Shown here: piece after piece, positions 53,860 through 64,000 of the stretch
Numbering within the stretch: the stretch's first letter is position 1
How the letters are laid out: each line of letters begins with the position of its first letter
DNA from: Beroe forskalii
Lineage: Eukaryota > Ctenophora > Nuda > Beroida > Beroidae
Assembly: GCA_011033025.1 (NCBI GenBank)
Contig: WFMF01000234.1
Span: 193,817 to 257,816, forward strand
Direction: 5' to 3'
Length of the DNA: 64,000 nucleotides
Notes under the pieces: generated by a model
Told to the model about the DNA's origin: nothing
The model's input: the letters and a program-made list of their open reading frames with translations, nothing else
Database searches by the model: none
Made by a program: the position numbers and the translations under genes

Positions 53860-54370
53860 TTAAGTGTCGTATCCAGAGATAAAATATCGTAGTCTGAGAT
53901 TTTAAGTGTCGTAACCAGAGATGAAGTGTCGTACCCTGAGATGAAGTGTCGCAGTCTGAGATATTTTTTTACCCTGAGATGAAGTGTCATACTTTGAGAT
54001 GAAGTGTCGTACCCAGAGATGAAATGTCGCAGTCTGAGATAAAGTGACGTACCCTGATATCAAGTGTTTTTCCCTGATAAGAGGTGCCATACCCAGAGAT
54101 GAAGTGTCGTAGCCTTGGATATGAAATGTCGTACTTTCGAGGTCAAATTTCGTACTTCACAGTACAATCAAGTTGCAGTAAGAGATGGAGTGCCGTACCC
54201 TTGAGATCATGAAACTTCGCACCCTGGAGATCAAAGTCGTACTTTATAGCACAATCAAATTACAGTAGGAGATGAAGTGTCGTACTTTGAGATGAAGTGT
54301 CAGGGACGAAATGTCGCGAGATGAAATGTCGTGATATAACGTGTCGCGAGATGAAATGTCCGTTCCCCAA
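53860..54370. repeat. GATGAAGTGTCGTACCCTGA repeat
   Basis: About 20 degenerate units of 21-23 bases (GAGATGAAGTGTCGTACCCT), with insertions such as CACAGTACAATCAA at 54.16 and 54.24 kb. Lies between the internal arm copy and the right arm of the 4.06-kb element. Confidence 0.85.
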
Positions 54371-55087
54371 TCTCACTCTGTCGTACTATTTGATGCCCTC
54401 ATGATATAAAAACGGGCCATTATGATATGTTTAATCTGAAAAATATGAATGCTTAAATTTACATACACAGTAGGTATGTATTGCTAAGTGCAACTTTGTG
54501 TACATCAACACATCATCTGTTCAAAATATGAAATAGAAAATTTTCAGGAGTCCAGTTAGAACACATTTTGTACAGATGTGAATCAAGGTCAGGGTGGGGC
54601 TGCTATGTGTAACTTAATTAGTTTAGAGTGTACATGTTATCATAACATACGGCGAATATTCTATTAACACGGCGAAATATTTTCTAAGGCGAATATTTTC
54701 CGAACACGGCGAAATATTCGCTAAGAATAAATATGTAACCCAGTAGGCGAATACTTTCCAAACACGGCGAATTATTCTCTAAGAATGAATGTGTTACCCA
54801 GTAGGCGAATATTTTCCTAACATGGCGAAATAGAGTCTACGAAGATTGTTTATAAAACAGGCGAATAATTGCTTAGCATTGCGTGTGTTTACAAACATGC
54901 GACCACTTTGGCGAATATAATGCTAGTGTGGCGAATATTACCTTGCACTTTACACGCATTCTTAGAAAGTTAACGCATAGGGTGTGGCCTGTGGCGAATA
55001 TCATTTTAACAATGCGATCATTTTTATAGTGTGGCGAATTCAATACCTAGTGTGGCGTTGTTCTAATCTGGCAGGGGGCTTTAATAA

Positions 55088-57024
55088 GTGTTCCCACTTC
55101 CTTATCCCAAAACCTATGATAGTAAAAAGGCAGTGGCAGCTGCAACACAGCAAATGCTGCTATGTAACAGGCTGTAAGACAAAAACACTAAACTGCCGCT
55201 CAAAATAACAATCATTTGAGCCCCAGTTGTCTCTGTCAATTTTGTACCAATTGTCCCAAATGTCCCTTTGTCCCTGTTTCAATTCAATTTTAGAGTCCCA
55301 TTTTTCTCTGTCCCATTTGTTCCATTTTCTCTGTCCCATTTGTCACAATTGTCCCATTTGTGAAAAATCATACCTACACAAAATAGTACATTTACGGTAC
55401 CTCAATTATAAGAGTACATATGTCTTTAAGCACTTCTAGGGTATCAGGCAATTCTGATTTTTTCATTGTGTCATAACACCTGGAGAAAAAATCACAAATA
55501 TGAAATCACATAAATATTAAAACTTGATAATTATTTCAAGTCATATTCAAGTCACAAAGAAAAGTTTCTTTAAGACCTCTATCTGCAAAACTTTTTTCCG
55601 ACCCCCTACTTCAAACTAACATGATGCCTTTAGGTAATGCGATGTGGAGAGCAGTGGCATTTAAGTGAGTCACACCAAAGATGACTCACTTAATTTATAA
55701 AAAAAAGGATTTTCTACCAATAATGACATGTTAGATATTCAACTCTTAAAAAACTTTTTAGATGGTTCTAAAAGGTCATCTCTTATTCTTTTCCTACTGT
55801 TAAAGGAAGTGTACTTTAACCTAAATATACATAAATCTTGTGAAATGATGCTAGATATCTTCCAGTTTGGAATGTAGCCTAGTTCTCATGTGGAGTGTGC
55901 ATTTTCTTGGCAAATTTCATTTAGTATCATTGCAGATTGATGTCTTGAAGAAAGATTTCTTTTTAATTCAAATATCTCAGTAAATTGGTACCATAATTTT
56001 GGGGTTCCTTTGAGGTTAATGGTCATGTCTGTGAAGTGTCAATATCATGTTTAAAAGTCTTGGATAAATTAGTAGTTTCCTAGGAGAATTACCAGGCTTC
56101 TTCCTTGCTATTGACAGACCAGTAAGAACACAAAGAGTGAGTCATGATTCATTTCATTGATTATTATCATTATTCATTTTATTGAGTTATGATAATTAAG
56201 GTGGCCATCTAGTTACAGGATCAATTAGTATCTAGTCTAGTTTTTCCCTAAAAAAGCTCTCATCCATGTGGTCATCTAAGCATATCAAGATTATGCCAGT
56301 TAACAGGCAAATTTGACAAGTAAAAGTAGTATAGTTAAGTATAATGCCATAAACATAATGTAGTGAACCATCACACTTCACTACACTGATAAACATAAAG
56401 TAATGGTTCCTGTTGGTACAACAACATTGGGAACATTCTTTTTGACTTTCGACCCAACTGAATTTGAACTTGTTCTTTACTATGTCCTGAATGTTCTACT
56501 GAATTGTGAGAAACTTGGAAATGGGTTATGATGATAGCAGCCATATCTGCAATTGGAGGATTAGAGAGGGACTAGTACAATCACAGCCAGAGTCTCCCAT
56601 CAACTGATGGCTTCCACAGAGCGACCTGGTCACAGTACTCTGCACCCATGGTGAGCAGCAGGCCTCAAAAATTACACACAGTGCTAAAGATTTTGCCAAA
56701 CAAATAAATAGGGTAAAATCCTTCTAAAGCTTTTCAGCTTATTATTATGGACTTGTGTTTGGGCTTGTCAGATTCTAAATTTCTATTCAAAAATAATGAA
56801 ACAATAAAATTTAAATTTTACAGCAATTGAACCGAAACATATCATAAGGAGTTTGTTATAATATTTCATGATGATGTGTTGGTAACAGCATGATCAAGAT
56901 TATAACTTTTAAGTGGTAATATTAAAAATATGGAGACTGGACTACAGTAGATAACAATAAATAGTATAAATAACTAAATAATGTCACCTATTTTATATGG
57001 CCAAGAGTAATAATGTTCAGATAA
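55088..57024. other. Non-coding stretch
   Basis: Nearly 2 kb without a recognisable gene. It includes TGTCCCATTTG repeats (55230-55350) and a 12-bp-arm hairpin with AP-1-like halves TTAAGTGAGTCA / TGACTCACTTAA (55661-55693). A stretch near 56.57-56.69 kb is richer in GC but shows no frame. Confidence 0.5.
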
Positions 57025-57105
57025 TTATTATTATTTATTATTAAATCTAGACAGCATAAATAAATATACCATCGAGCCTCTTCACGTAAACCCTTTCTAA
57101 AACTA
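57025..57105 (-). mobile_element. LINE 3' end only (same family as 18.3-26.6 kb)
   Basis: TTATTATTAAATCTAGACAG through ACCATCGAGCCTCTTCACGT matches the 3' terminus of the large LINE (ATTATTAAATCTAACAATAG ... ATACCTCTTCACGTAGGC). The rest of the element is absent, as expected from extreme 5' truncation. Confidence 0.75.
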
Positions 57106-57205
57106 GAATAGATGAAAAAAAGAATGAGGAACTGTAGGAACCTTACTACACTTCAGACAAGTAATGTACTGTGCAAAATAATTGTGCTTTGAATTATCAT
57201 AATTT

Positions 57206-57668
57206 GGCTAAAAAATGGGTGAACTTAACTCCGCAGCGGACCCGTTGCGGACCTGGTGGACCCACTGCGGACCCGGTGGACCCGCTGTGGGTCCACCGCG
57301 GACTCCACTAAAGTCCACCATAAAATTTTTTTGGTGGACTTTGGTGGACCCGCAGCGGACTTTTTAAAACTCCGCCGCGGAGTGGTGGATCCGGTGCGGG
57401 TCCGCTTGGGCTCTGCCGCGCACTGGTGGACAGTCCACCAGAAAAGTCCACCAAAAAAGTCCACCAGGGAAAAAAGTGCGCCGCGGATTGGAGTCCACCA
57501 CGGAGTTTTTGTCCACAGGTGGACTCCGCAGGTGGACTCCACCAGCGGACTTTGGTCCACCAGCGGAGTCCACCGGCGGAGTCCACCGGTGGAGTCCACC
57601 GGCGGAGTCCAACTCCATCGGCGGTGGACCACGCAGGCGGAGTCCACCTGCAGAGCTCACTGGCGCAC
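57206..57668. mobile_element. One-ended copy of the GGTGGACTCC foldback family
   Basis: Opens GGCTAAAAAATGGGTGAACT as in the left arm at 34597, with the same CGGACCC/GGTGGACC core and GTCCACCAGAAAAGTCCACC. The right arm is missing: it ends in GTCCACCGGCGGAGTCC units and passes into ATGTATGTTAATGTATG. Frames on both strands here are artefacts. Confidence 0.82.
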
Positions 57669-58484
57669 TAGGTATGTATGTTAATGTATGTTTTGGAAAT
57701 GATGAGGTACTGATGAGGTAGTATGTATGTAGGTTTGCAAAATGATGAGCTCATCACTTACGGGCGAAATTTTGACATCTACCACTCCTTGTAAAATAAG
57801 TGCATTCACTTATTTGGAGAGGATTTGGAAATGGAAAGGTGGTGGAAAGGATGAGAACCAAATGAGAACGGGGATTTTGAAGGGTTTAAAGGTGGTAAAT
57901 GACTCCAAATGCCAAAACTTGTTCAGGGTTGTGGAGGGCATTAAGGAGATAACTTTTGCAAAGTTTTTGCGACTTTCTGACTTTGGACTTTGGGGATTGC
58001 GGGGCCAAGCCCATTTTGTCACAAAAATTTAAAATTGAGTAAAATGACTCAAAATCAGTTGGAACGTGTTTATATAGTCCCTAGGAGTGTCCATACAAAT
58101 TTTTCGCCCAGCAGGCAATTTATAACAGCCACAATGGGCCTTTCCTGCTTTGCATAGTAAATTTTCATAGTGAAAAGAATGAGAACCAAATGAGAACAGG
58201 GAGAACTCAATTTACTTGCGTTATAATCAGTAAGAACACATATTAAGATAAAGGATAGAAGAGGACTCTTTAATTCAAAATTAACAACATCTAAGTTAGA
58301 TAATTGAACTTGAATTGCAGTAGTGACGTCACTCCAGCCCTTCATATTGAATGAGTGACGTAACATAAATCTTTAAATGATGAGATGAGGTTGGGATATT
58401 TATATATCTTTTCTAAATGATGAGGTAGTGATGAGGTTGTATGTATGTATGTTCAAAAAAGGCCGATTTTTGATGAGCTCCTTT
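57669..58484. other. Segment bounded by GATGAGGTAGT...GTATGTATGT repeats
   Basis: TGATGAGGTAGTATGTATGTA (57710) and TGATGAGGTTGTATGTATGTA-like sequence (58420) bracket this stretch. AGAACCAAATGAGAAC occurs twice inside (57852, 58183). A 96-codon frame (57742-58032) has no known relatives. Possibly an unclassified non-autonomous element. Confidence 0.4.
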
Positions 58485-58489
58485 CTAGA

Positions 58490-58692
58490 TGGCCCCCAGG
58501 ACTCCTGGGTACTCCCGTAGGACTCCTGGGTACTCCCGTAGGACTCCTGGGTACTCCCATAGAATTCCTGGGGTACTACCGTAGGACTCCCAGGGTACTC
58601 ACGTCGGACTCCTGGGGCACACCCGTGGTACTCCCGTAGGACTCCTGGGGTACTCCCGGGGTACTCTCGCAGTACTCCCCAGGAGTCTCCCG
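58490..58692. repeat. About 22-bp minisatellite GTACTCCCGTAGGACTCCTG
   Basis: Nine imperfect units, with GGGGTACTCCC variants to the right. Confidence 0.88.
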
Positions 58693-59099
58693 CAGTATTA
58701 TTCGCTGGTATGACCCTAGTTCTAATTGTATTGTTAGCCATCCAGTCAGAAGAAATAGACAGGCAACGTCCGTCCATTTTATTCTTAAACACAAATGGTT
58801 TTAAACGCATATGCTCATTACTCCCGAGTTGGTTTTTTAAATATCGACCGAATCTGAGACAGCTTTGTGTACACATGGCACTCCTTTCCAAAAACCAAAA
58901 ATAAAAGCATAACTTATAATATTCATAATAATAGAGTCAAATCTGGCCCAGAATAGCTCAAAATCGGAACAAATTCTACACCAAGCGGTTTTGACTGTTT
59001 TCCACAGTTTTTTGCCCAAAAAATCGATCTAGCAACTTTCCGGGACTTTCCGGAGTGGGGAAAGTGCCGAAAAATCGATTTTTAGTTGAGGCGCAGCCG

Positions 59100-59725
59100 A
59101 CTGACCTGTGAAAAATCGTAACTTGGCTCAGGAAGGTCGTAGAGACTTCATTTTGGGCTTAAAAGAAGCGCAATGGCCATGTTTATGTACGACTTGTTAA
59201 TAAACATATGCCCTAAAATGATCAGGAACAGAGTTATGGGCGAAAAACTGATTTTTTGGGCAACCACGATACATAGCGGAGGCGATTTTTGTATCTCAGC
59301 TCAGGAGGGTCGTAGAGACTTCAATTTGGGCTTAAAAGAAGCGCAATGACCATGTTTATATGCGACTCGTAATAAACATATGCCCTAAAATGCTCAGAAA
59401 CAGAGTTATGGGCGAAAAACGAATTTTTGGGCACCCACGATACATAGTGGAGGCGATTTTTTGTATCTCAGCTCAGGATGGTCGTAGAGACTTCAATTCT
59501 GGCTTAAAAGAAGCGCAATGACCATGTTTACATACGACTTGTTCATAAACATATGCCCTAAAATGCTCAGAAACAGAGTTATGGGCGAAAAACTGATTTT
59601 TTTAATGCCCTAAAATGCTCAAGAACAGAGTTATGGGTGAAAAACTGATTTTTGGGCACCTGAGATACATAGTGGAGGTGATTTTTGTATCTCAGCTCAG
59701 GAAGGTCGTTGACACTAAAAATAAC
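59100..59725. repeat. 172-bp tandem repeat, about 3.5 units
   Basis: The phrase GGTCGTAGAGACTTCA recurs at 59135, 59308 and 59480 with decayed traces at 59703. Units carry CTTAAAAGAAGCGCAATG, ACATATGCCCTAAAATG and GAGTTATGGGCGAAAAAC. A reverse-complement copy, with corrupted sequence, lies at 63230-63420. Confidence 0.9.
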
Positions 59726-60147
59726 GCAGTGGCCATGTTGATAATTTAATATATGACTTATATCTTGGTCTCCCTAAGGACATGACAGATGCGACTTTCG
59801 AATCTCTGCTTGGCCCAATGGCCCATGAGGGCTTAAACTTTAAAACTTAAAAGAACCACAATTACCAGTTCTTACCATGTTCTTGTTAATGATTATTTTT
59901 GCCCTGGAGTTAAGTTTTCCTGAGAATCTTTACATCTGGAGATTTTCATATCTTATTTCGCTTAAAGGGTCACCACGGAATTGCCAAGCAAAATATTGAT
60001 TAATGAACTTAAACCAAATCTGATTTGATGAAGTAGGTCTCAAAAATCTTTACATAGGTGATTGAATGATGAATACAGACGAAGATTTTCTGACCCGAGT
60101 AAGAGGAAATAATCTAGAGTCTTGTTTGGTCAGGGTATCCGTATTTC
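59726..60147. other. Non-coding spacer
   Basis: No gene or clear repeat between the 172-bp array and the next tandem duplication. Confidence 0.5.
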
Positions 60148-60669
60148 CGTCCTGGCAAGGACGGCAACCCCCTCACAGTAAGAAAAAAAAAACAGAAAAA
60201 AAACAAAAAAAACAAAAAAACTTGCGTTTGAAAATGGTGAAGGAAGCATCTGAGAGCTTTGAGACCTATCTTAAACGATTCCTCGTCAAATTTTACGTAG
60301 GAGTCGACCCCTCTCGAGTGAATGCGTATACCAAAATCTCGAGATATCCTCGAACGTAACCTTGCCAGGACTATATAGTAATGTATCGATGTCACAGGAC
60401 GAATATATACCCATGTATATACGTCCTGGCAAGGACGGCAACCCCCTCACAGTAAGAAAAAAAAGAAGAAAAAAAAAACTTGCGTTTGAAAATGGAGAAG
60501 GAAGCATCTAAGGGCTTTGAAACCTATCTTAAACGATTCCTCGTCAAATTTTACGTAGGTGTCGACCCCTCTCGAGTGAATGCGTATACCAAAATCTAGA
60601 GATATCCTCGAACGTAACCTTGCCAGGACTATATAGTAATGTATCGATGTCACAGGACGAATATATACC
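60148..60669. repeat. Tandem duplication of about 270 bp with inverted CCTGGCAAGG
   Basis: Copies 60148-60421 and 60422-60669 both run from CGTCCTGGCAAGGACGGCAA, through an A-rich tract, to CCTTGCCAGGACTATATAGT and GACGAATATATACC. CCTGGCAAGG at the start and CCTTGCCAGG near the end are inverted, so each unit may be a MITE. Both carry GCAACCCCCTCACAG. Confidence 0.88.
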
Positions 60670-60689
60670 TCTATATACAGTGTATATAG

Positions 60690-62620
60690 AGTTATATATA
60701 GACGTGATAATTTTAGGACCCAATTTTCGACGGGGTAAACTCGAAAACCATAAAAGATACAGACATGATCGAGGGCGGGTTTTTTAAAGCTAAGATGGGA
60801 AAATGTTATAGGCTATCCAGGAAGTCTCACTGGATCGATTTTATTGGTGTGATGACGTCATCAAAATCGATAAAATCACGATTTTAGCGAAAAAACGTAA
60901 TTTTGGACCACTTTGAGGCACTGTAACTGAAAAGTTTTCTACCGCATCATGATTTCCCGACTTATGTAGCATCTAGACCTCGAGATTTAGCCACAAAAGA
61001 AGTTTCATGGTAATTGGTGAAAAAATGATGTCGTAGGGGGCCTCCAAAAATCGAGGATCCTTACTAGGCCAAAATATGGTGACTTTGAGCATCTATATCT
61101 CAGCTCACGAAAGTTGCTCCATCTTGTCCAGACGTATTAATGTTCTTTCGCAATCAAATATTAAGGCTTAAAAGTTTCAAGTCGTCCTGATTTAAGGGAA
61201 AGGTGTGGTGGCCCCTCAAAAACGTAAATTTGAGCCGCGCGAAAAAGTCGAAAATTTGGCTAAGTCCAATTTCAGGCCGAATTCCAAAAGTGCAGGGCTG
61301 TTGTGCTATACGATAGTGACTGAATCAACATTTTGATTTACTTGGTACTTGAATAGAACAAGAAATGGCACATGGAAATGAAGTGCACGTGAGTTCACGT
61401 GGACGTTTTGTAGAAATTAGGGAAATCACTATTTCAAGGATTTTAAAGAATTATTTCCAAGTTTGAATGTTAATAACGTATGTTTAGATCATAATAACCT
61501 CTTACAATCAAAAAGCGGCGTCCCTGTGACTCTGTGAGGGGGTTGCTATGACAGCCGCTTGCGGTTTTGTCTGTGGTATACTTAGTTACTTATATATAGA
61601 CGTGATAATTTTAGGACCCAATTTTCGACAGGGTAAACTCAAAAACCATAAAAGATACAGACATGATCGAGGGCGGGTTTTTTTCAGCTAAGATGGGAGA
61701 ATGTTATAGGCTATCCAGGAAGTCTCACTGGATCGATTTTATTGGTGTGATGACGTCATCAAAATCGATAAAATCACGATTTTAGCGAAAAAACGTAATT
61801 TTGGACCACTTTGAAGCACTGTATCTGAAAAGTTTTCTACCGCGTCATGATTTCCCGACTCATGTAGCATCTAAACCTCGAGATTTAGCCACAAAAAAAG
61901 TTTCATGGTGATTGGTGAAAAAATGAGGTCGTGGGGGGCCTCCAAAAATCGAGGCTCCTTACTACGCCAAAATATGGTCACTTTGAGCATCTATATATCA
62001 GCTTGCGAACATTGCTCCATCTTTTCCAGACGTTTTAATGTTCTTTCGCAATCAAATGTTAAGGCTTAAAAGTTTCAAGTCGCCCAGATTTATGGGAAGG
62101 GTGTGGTGGCCCCTCAAAAACGTAAATTTGAGCCGCGCGAAAAAGTCGAAAATTTGGCTAAGTCCAATTTCAGGCCGAATTCCAAAAGTGCAGGGCTGTT
62201 GTGCTATACGATAGTGACTGAATCAACATTTTGATTTACTTGGTACTCGAATAGAACAAGAAATGGCCCATGGAAATGAAGTGCACGTGAGTTCACGTGG
62301 ACGTTTTGTAGAAATTAGGCAAATTTGAAATTTGAGTCTTAAGACCGAATTTTCGACTTGATTTGTTTGAAACAAGTCACAATGCAATAGAGAAACATGA
62401 TTCCAGGTCCATATAATGAATTTTGCACGTGAGTTCACGCGGACGTTTTGTAGAAATTAGGGAAATTACTATTTCAACGATTTTGACGAATGATTTCTAT
62501 TTCGAACACCTAATAACGTATGTTTAGATCGTAATAACCTCAAACAATTAAAAAGCGGCGCCCCTGTGACTCTGTGAGGGGGTTGCTATGACGACCGCTT
62601 GCGGTTTTGTCTGTGGTATA
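60690..62620. repeat. Tandem duplication of about 900 bp
   Basis: Copy 1 is 60692 to about 61580; copy 2 is 61590 to about 62620, which carries about 130 extra bases around 62330-62460 through a local repeat of GTGAGTTCACGTGGACG and ATTAGGGAAAT. Both start TATATATAGACGTGATAATT and end CTGTGAGGGGGTTGCTATGA ... TTTTGTCTGTGGTATA. GATGACGTCATC (a CRE) lies within an inverted ATCGATTTT/AAAATCGAT. No long frame is conserved between the copies, so it is probably non-coding. Confidence 0.92.
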
Positions 62621-63229
62621 AATTATATAATAGGTCAGATCCATGGTCTCGTCTGTGACTTAATTGTATGCAGTACCTTCCATAATCCATATCTATGGAG
62701 TCAACACGTCTATTCCATATCTATGAAGTTAGGTTCAATTCCCGGTCCTGGTAAGCTGGTGGTCCAGTTCCTGGCCCTGCTTATCGTGCTAAGGGTGAAG
62801 ATTCTTTCCTTCAAAACACCTACGCAGCCACTCGGTTCACTCAGCCGAATGTACGGGAAACTGTGCACTGGGCAGGAAGGTTAAATGATGAGCTGAACAT
62901 ATGAATATTTTGGATTGTATGCCATAAATATTGGCAACATCTATTTGATTTTGATATAAGTTCTGGTTCTGGAGTGATCAAACACTTTGAGCCCTGTGGT
63001 AAATTATTTAGTATACTTTTGCTGAGCTTGGCAGTCATATAGCCCATCAGAGCATGCTTATGAAAACATAATGATCCATCAATGACACCTAGGTCCTAGC
63101 TCTGCGACCTGCATTATATGGAGATTTATCCAAAAAAAAAGACCATTGCACTGCTTTCTGGCCTGGGATATTTATAAAAGTGCCTCAGCACTGCCTCATG
63201 GCCCATGAGTGAATCAGGTTGTCGCCCAA
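62621..63229. other. Non-coding stretch
   Basis: A 98-codon frame (62588-62884) has no recognised family. CCATATCTATGGAGT and CCATATCTATGAAGT are a short direct repeat. Nothing else supported. Confidence 0.45.
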
Positions 63230-64000
63230 GATTTTTTTAAGGTTTATATTTATTAACAAGGAGTATGTAAACATGGCCATTGTGCTTCTTTTAAGCCCAA
63301 AACGAAGTCTCACATTCTTTGGAAAATAAAAATCGTCTCCTTCTTCCTTTCGTGCCCAAAAATCGTTTTCCCCAACTCTGTTCCCGACATTTTTGGGCAT
63401 ATGTTTTCCAAGTAATTGGGATTTTTTTTAAGCCCCAAAAAAATCTCCCAAAAATTCCTGGCTTTTGGCCCCAAAAAACGCCTTCCCCTATGTATGGTAA
63501 CCGGTTTTCCTTTTTGGGCCCCTTTTTTCAATTTTGGGTTTTTTAAAACGGGGCCGCGGGGGGGAAAAAGGGAAGGGACTTTGGAACTGGCCCCAGGCAG
63601 GCCAGCCTTTTCCCCCTTTACTTTTTGGGAGGAGGTCAGCCCCAGAGGAACGATGGGAGCCGGGGCAACTGGGGGTTTTGCTAAGGCCCCAAACGCGAAA
63701 AACCCATCCCAAAAAACGTAACTTGCGTCCTTGCCAAAATTTTAGGCCTTTTTCCAAAATTTTAACAAATGGTTTGGGAAAAAACACAACAAAAAATTTT
63801 TTTCCAAAGGGGGTCACCGGGCCCCTCGGCCCGTGGCCGGTGGGAAGGGGGTTGGGGGGCCCAAAGCCTTTTATTTTAAAAGGGAAAATTCTTTTTTGGC
63901 GGCCCAGCTTTCAATTTTGAAAACCAAAAGGGGAAAAAATGCCTTTTTGTTGGGCATCTCCGGGTAAGGGTTTTTGAGGGTGAATATTTTTTTGGGAAGG
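63230..64000. repeat. Reverse copy of the 172-bp repeat, then low-quality sequence
   Basis: 63235-63310 (TTATTAACAAGGAGTATGTA ... CATTGTGCTTCTTTTAAGCC) is the reverse complement of the units at 59.1-59.6 kb. From about 63.42 kb the bases are dominated by stretched A, C, G and T runs (CCAAAAAAATCTCCC, GGGGCCGCGGGGGGG) with no relation I can see. Frames in it are unreliable. Confidence 0.75.

Larger units (their letters stand above)
51019..55079. mobile_element. 4.06-kb foldback element with about 620-bp inverted arms
   Basis: GCCCCCTGCCAGATTAGAAC begins the left arm (51019 to about 51640); the right arm (about 54440 to 55079) ends GTTCTAATCTGGCAGGGGGC. Arms are nearly identical and made of TTCGCC/GGCGAA-containing repeats (ATATTCGCC, TTCGCCGTGTT, GTAACACATTCATTCTTAGA). 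Flanks ATTAATAA (51011-51018) and TTTAATAA (55080-55087) look like an 8-bp target duplication with one change. A third, decayed arm copy (about 53.44-53.85 kb) lies inside in the same orientation as the right arm. Between them sit a short non-repetitive start, the GACTC satellite and a GATGAAGTGTCGTACC repeat. No transposase, capsid or polymerase frame is visible. Class unknown; the 8-bp duplication would suit hAT. Confidence 0.87.

Noticed and set aside
60066-60653. Lys- and Phe-rich frames (KKKTEKKQKKQK; FFFFFFFLL)
   Set aside because: Translation of the A-tract inside the 270-bp tandem repeat.
63319-63920. Overlapping frames of 71-128 codons at the right edge
   Set aside because: Sequence there is dominated by stretched homopolymers and likely wrong.

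Overview
The window is nuclear DNA of an invertebrate animal. The two host genes have metazoan protein architecture: a spliced casein kinase 1 gamma gene with GT-AG introns and an NFX1-type zinc-finger gene. Most of the rest is LINEs, foldback elements, MITEs and minisatellites. The loss of CpG in one transposon copy relative to another suggests germ-line CpG methylation. I cannot name the species. There are two sequence blocks, 1-50282 and 50383-64000, joined by exactly 100 N. Roughly 46.9-50.28 kb and 63.3-64.0 kb read like poorly polished consensus, with stretched homopolymers and many small indels against better copies of the same sequence elsewhere in the window.

Layout. 0-4.6 kb: satellite, short hairpins and a 32-bp minisatellite. 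5.05-12.6 kb: minus-strand CSNK1G, five coding exons recoverable, its 3' end lying beyond the left edge; two introns carry tandem repeats (134 bp and about 20 bp). 13.75-16.69 kb: NFX1, one uninterrupted 979-codon frame on the minus strand. 17.0-26.6 kb: a MITE with perfect target-site duplication, then a nearly full-length LINE (minus strand) with an unusually long ORF1 carrying a duplicated N-terminal module, a PHD finger and zinc knuckles. 27.0-28.9 kb: a CR1/L2-like LINE fragment cut off by a minisatellite. 29.5-35.2 kb: several foldback/TIR elements, a promoter-like patch and a 40-bp minisatellite. 36.7-37.4 kb: satellite.

37.44-50.28 kb is a second, diverged copy of 5.05-9.2 kb in the same orientation. 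It contains a perfectly conserved CSNK1G exon and a damaged copy of the preceding exon, and is interrupted by a 0.94-kb hAT-like element and an 8.45-kb mosaic insertion whose empty sites are preserved in the first copy. The simplest reading is a tandem duplication, or two haplotypes joined head to tail, with the 5' half of the second CSNK1G copy lost in the gap. The 8.45-kb insertion is itself a nest of satellites, TIR elements, a MULE transposase remnant and a small TATA-box ORF with a helix-turn-helix-like protein.

After the gap: a 4.06-kb foldback element with about 620-bp inverted arms and a 1.16-kb GACTC/GAC satellite inside, a LINE 3' end, a second copy of the GGTGGACTCC foldback, further minisatellites, and tandem duplications of about 270 bp and 900 bp. 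I see no rRNA, convincing tRNA or CRISPR array. The host genes have ordinary roles (CK1-gamma signalling; NFX1-type RNA/DNA-binding regulation); nothing shows that they work together.
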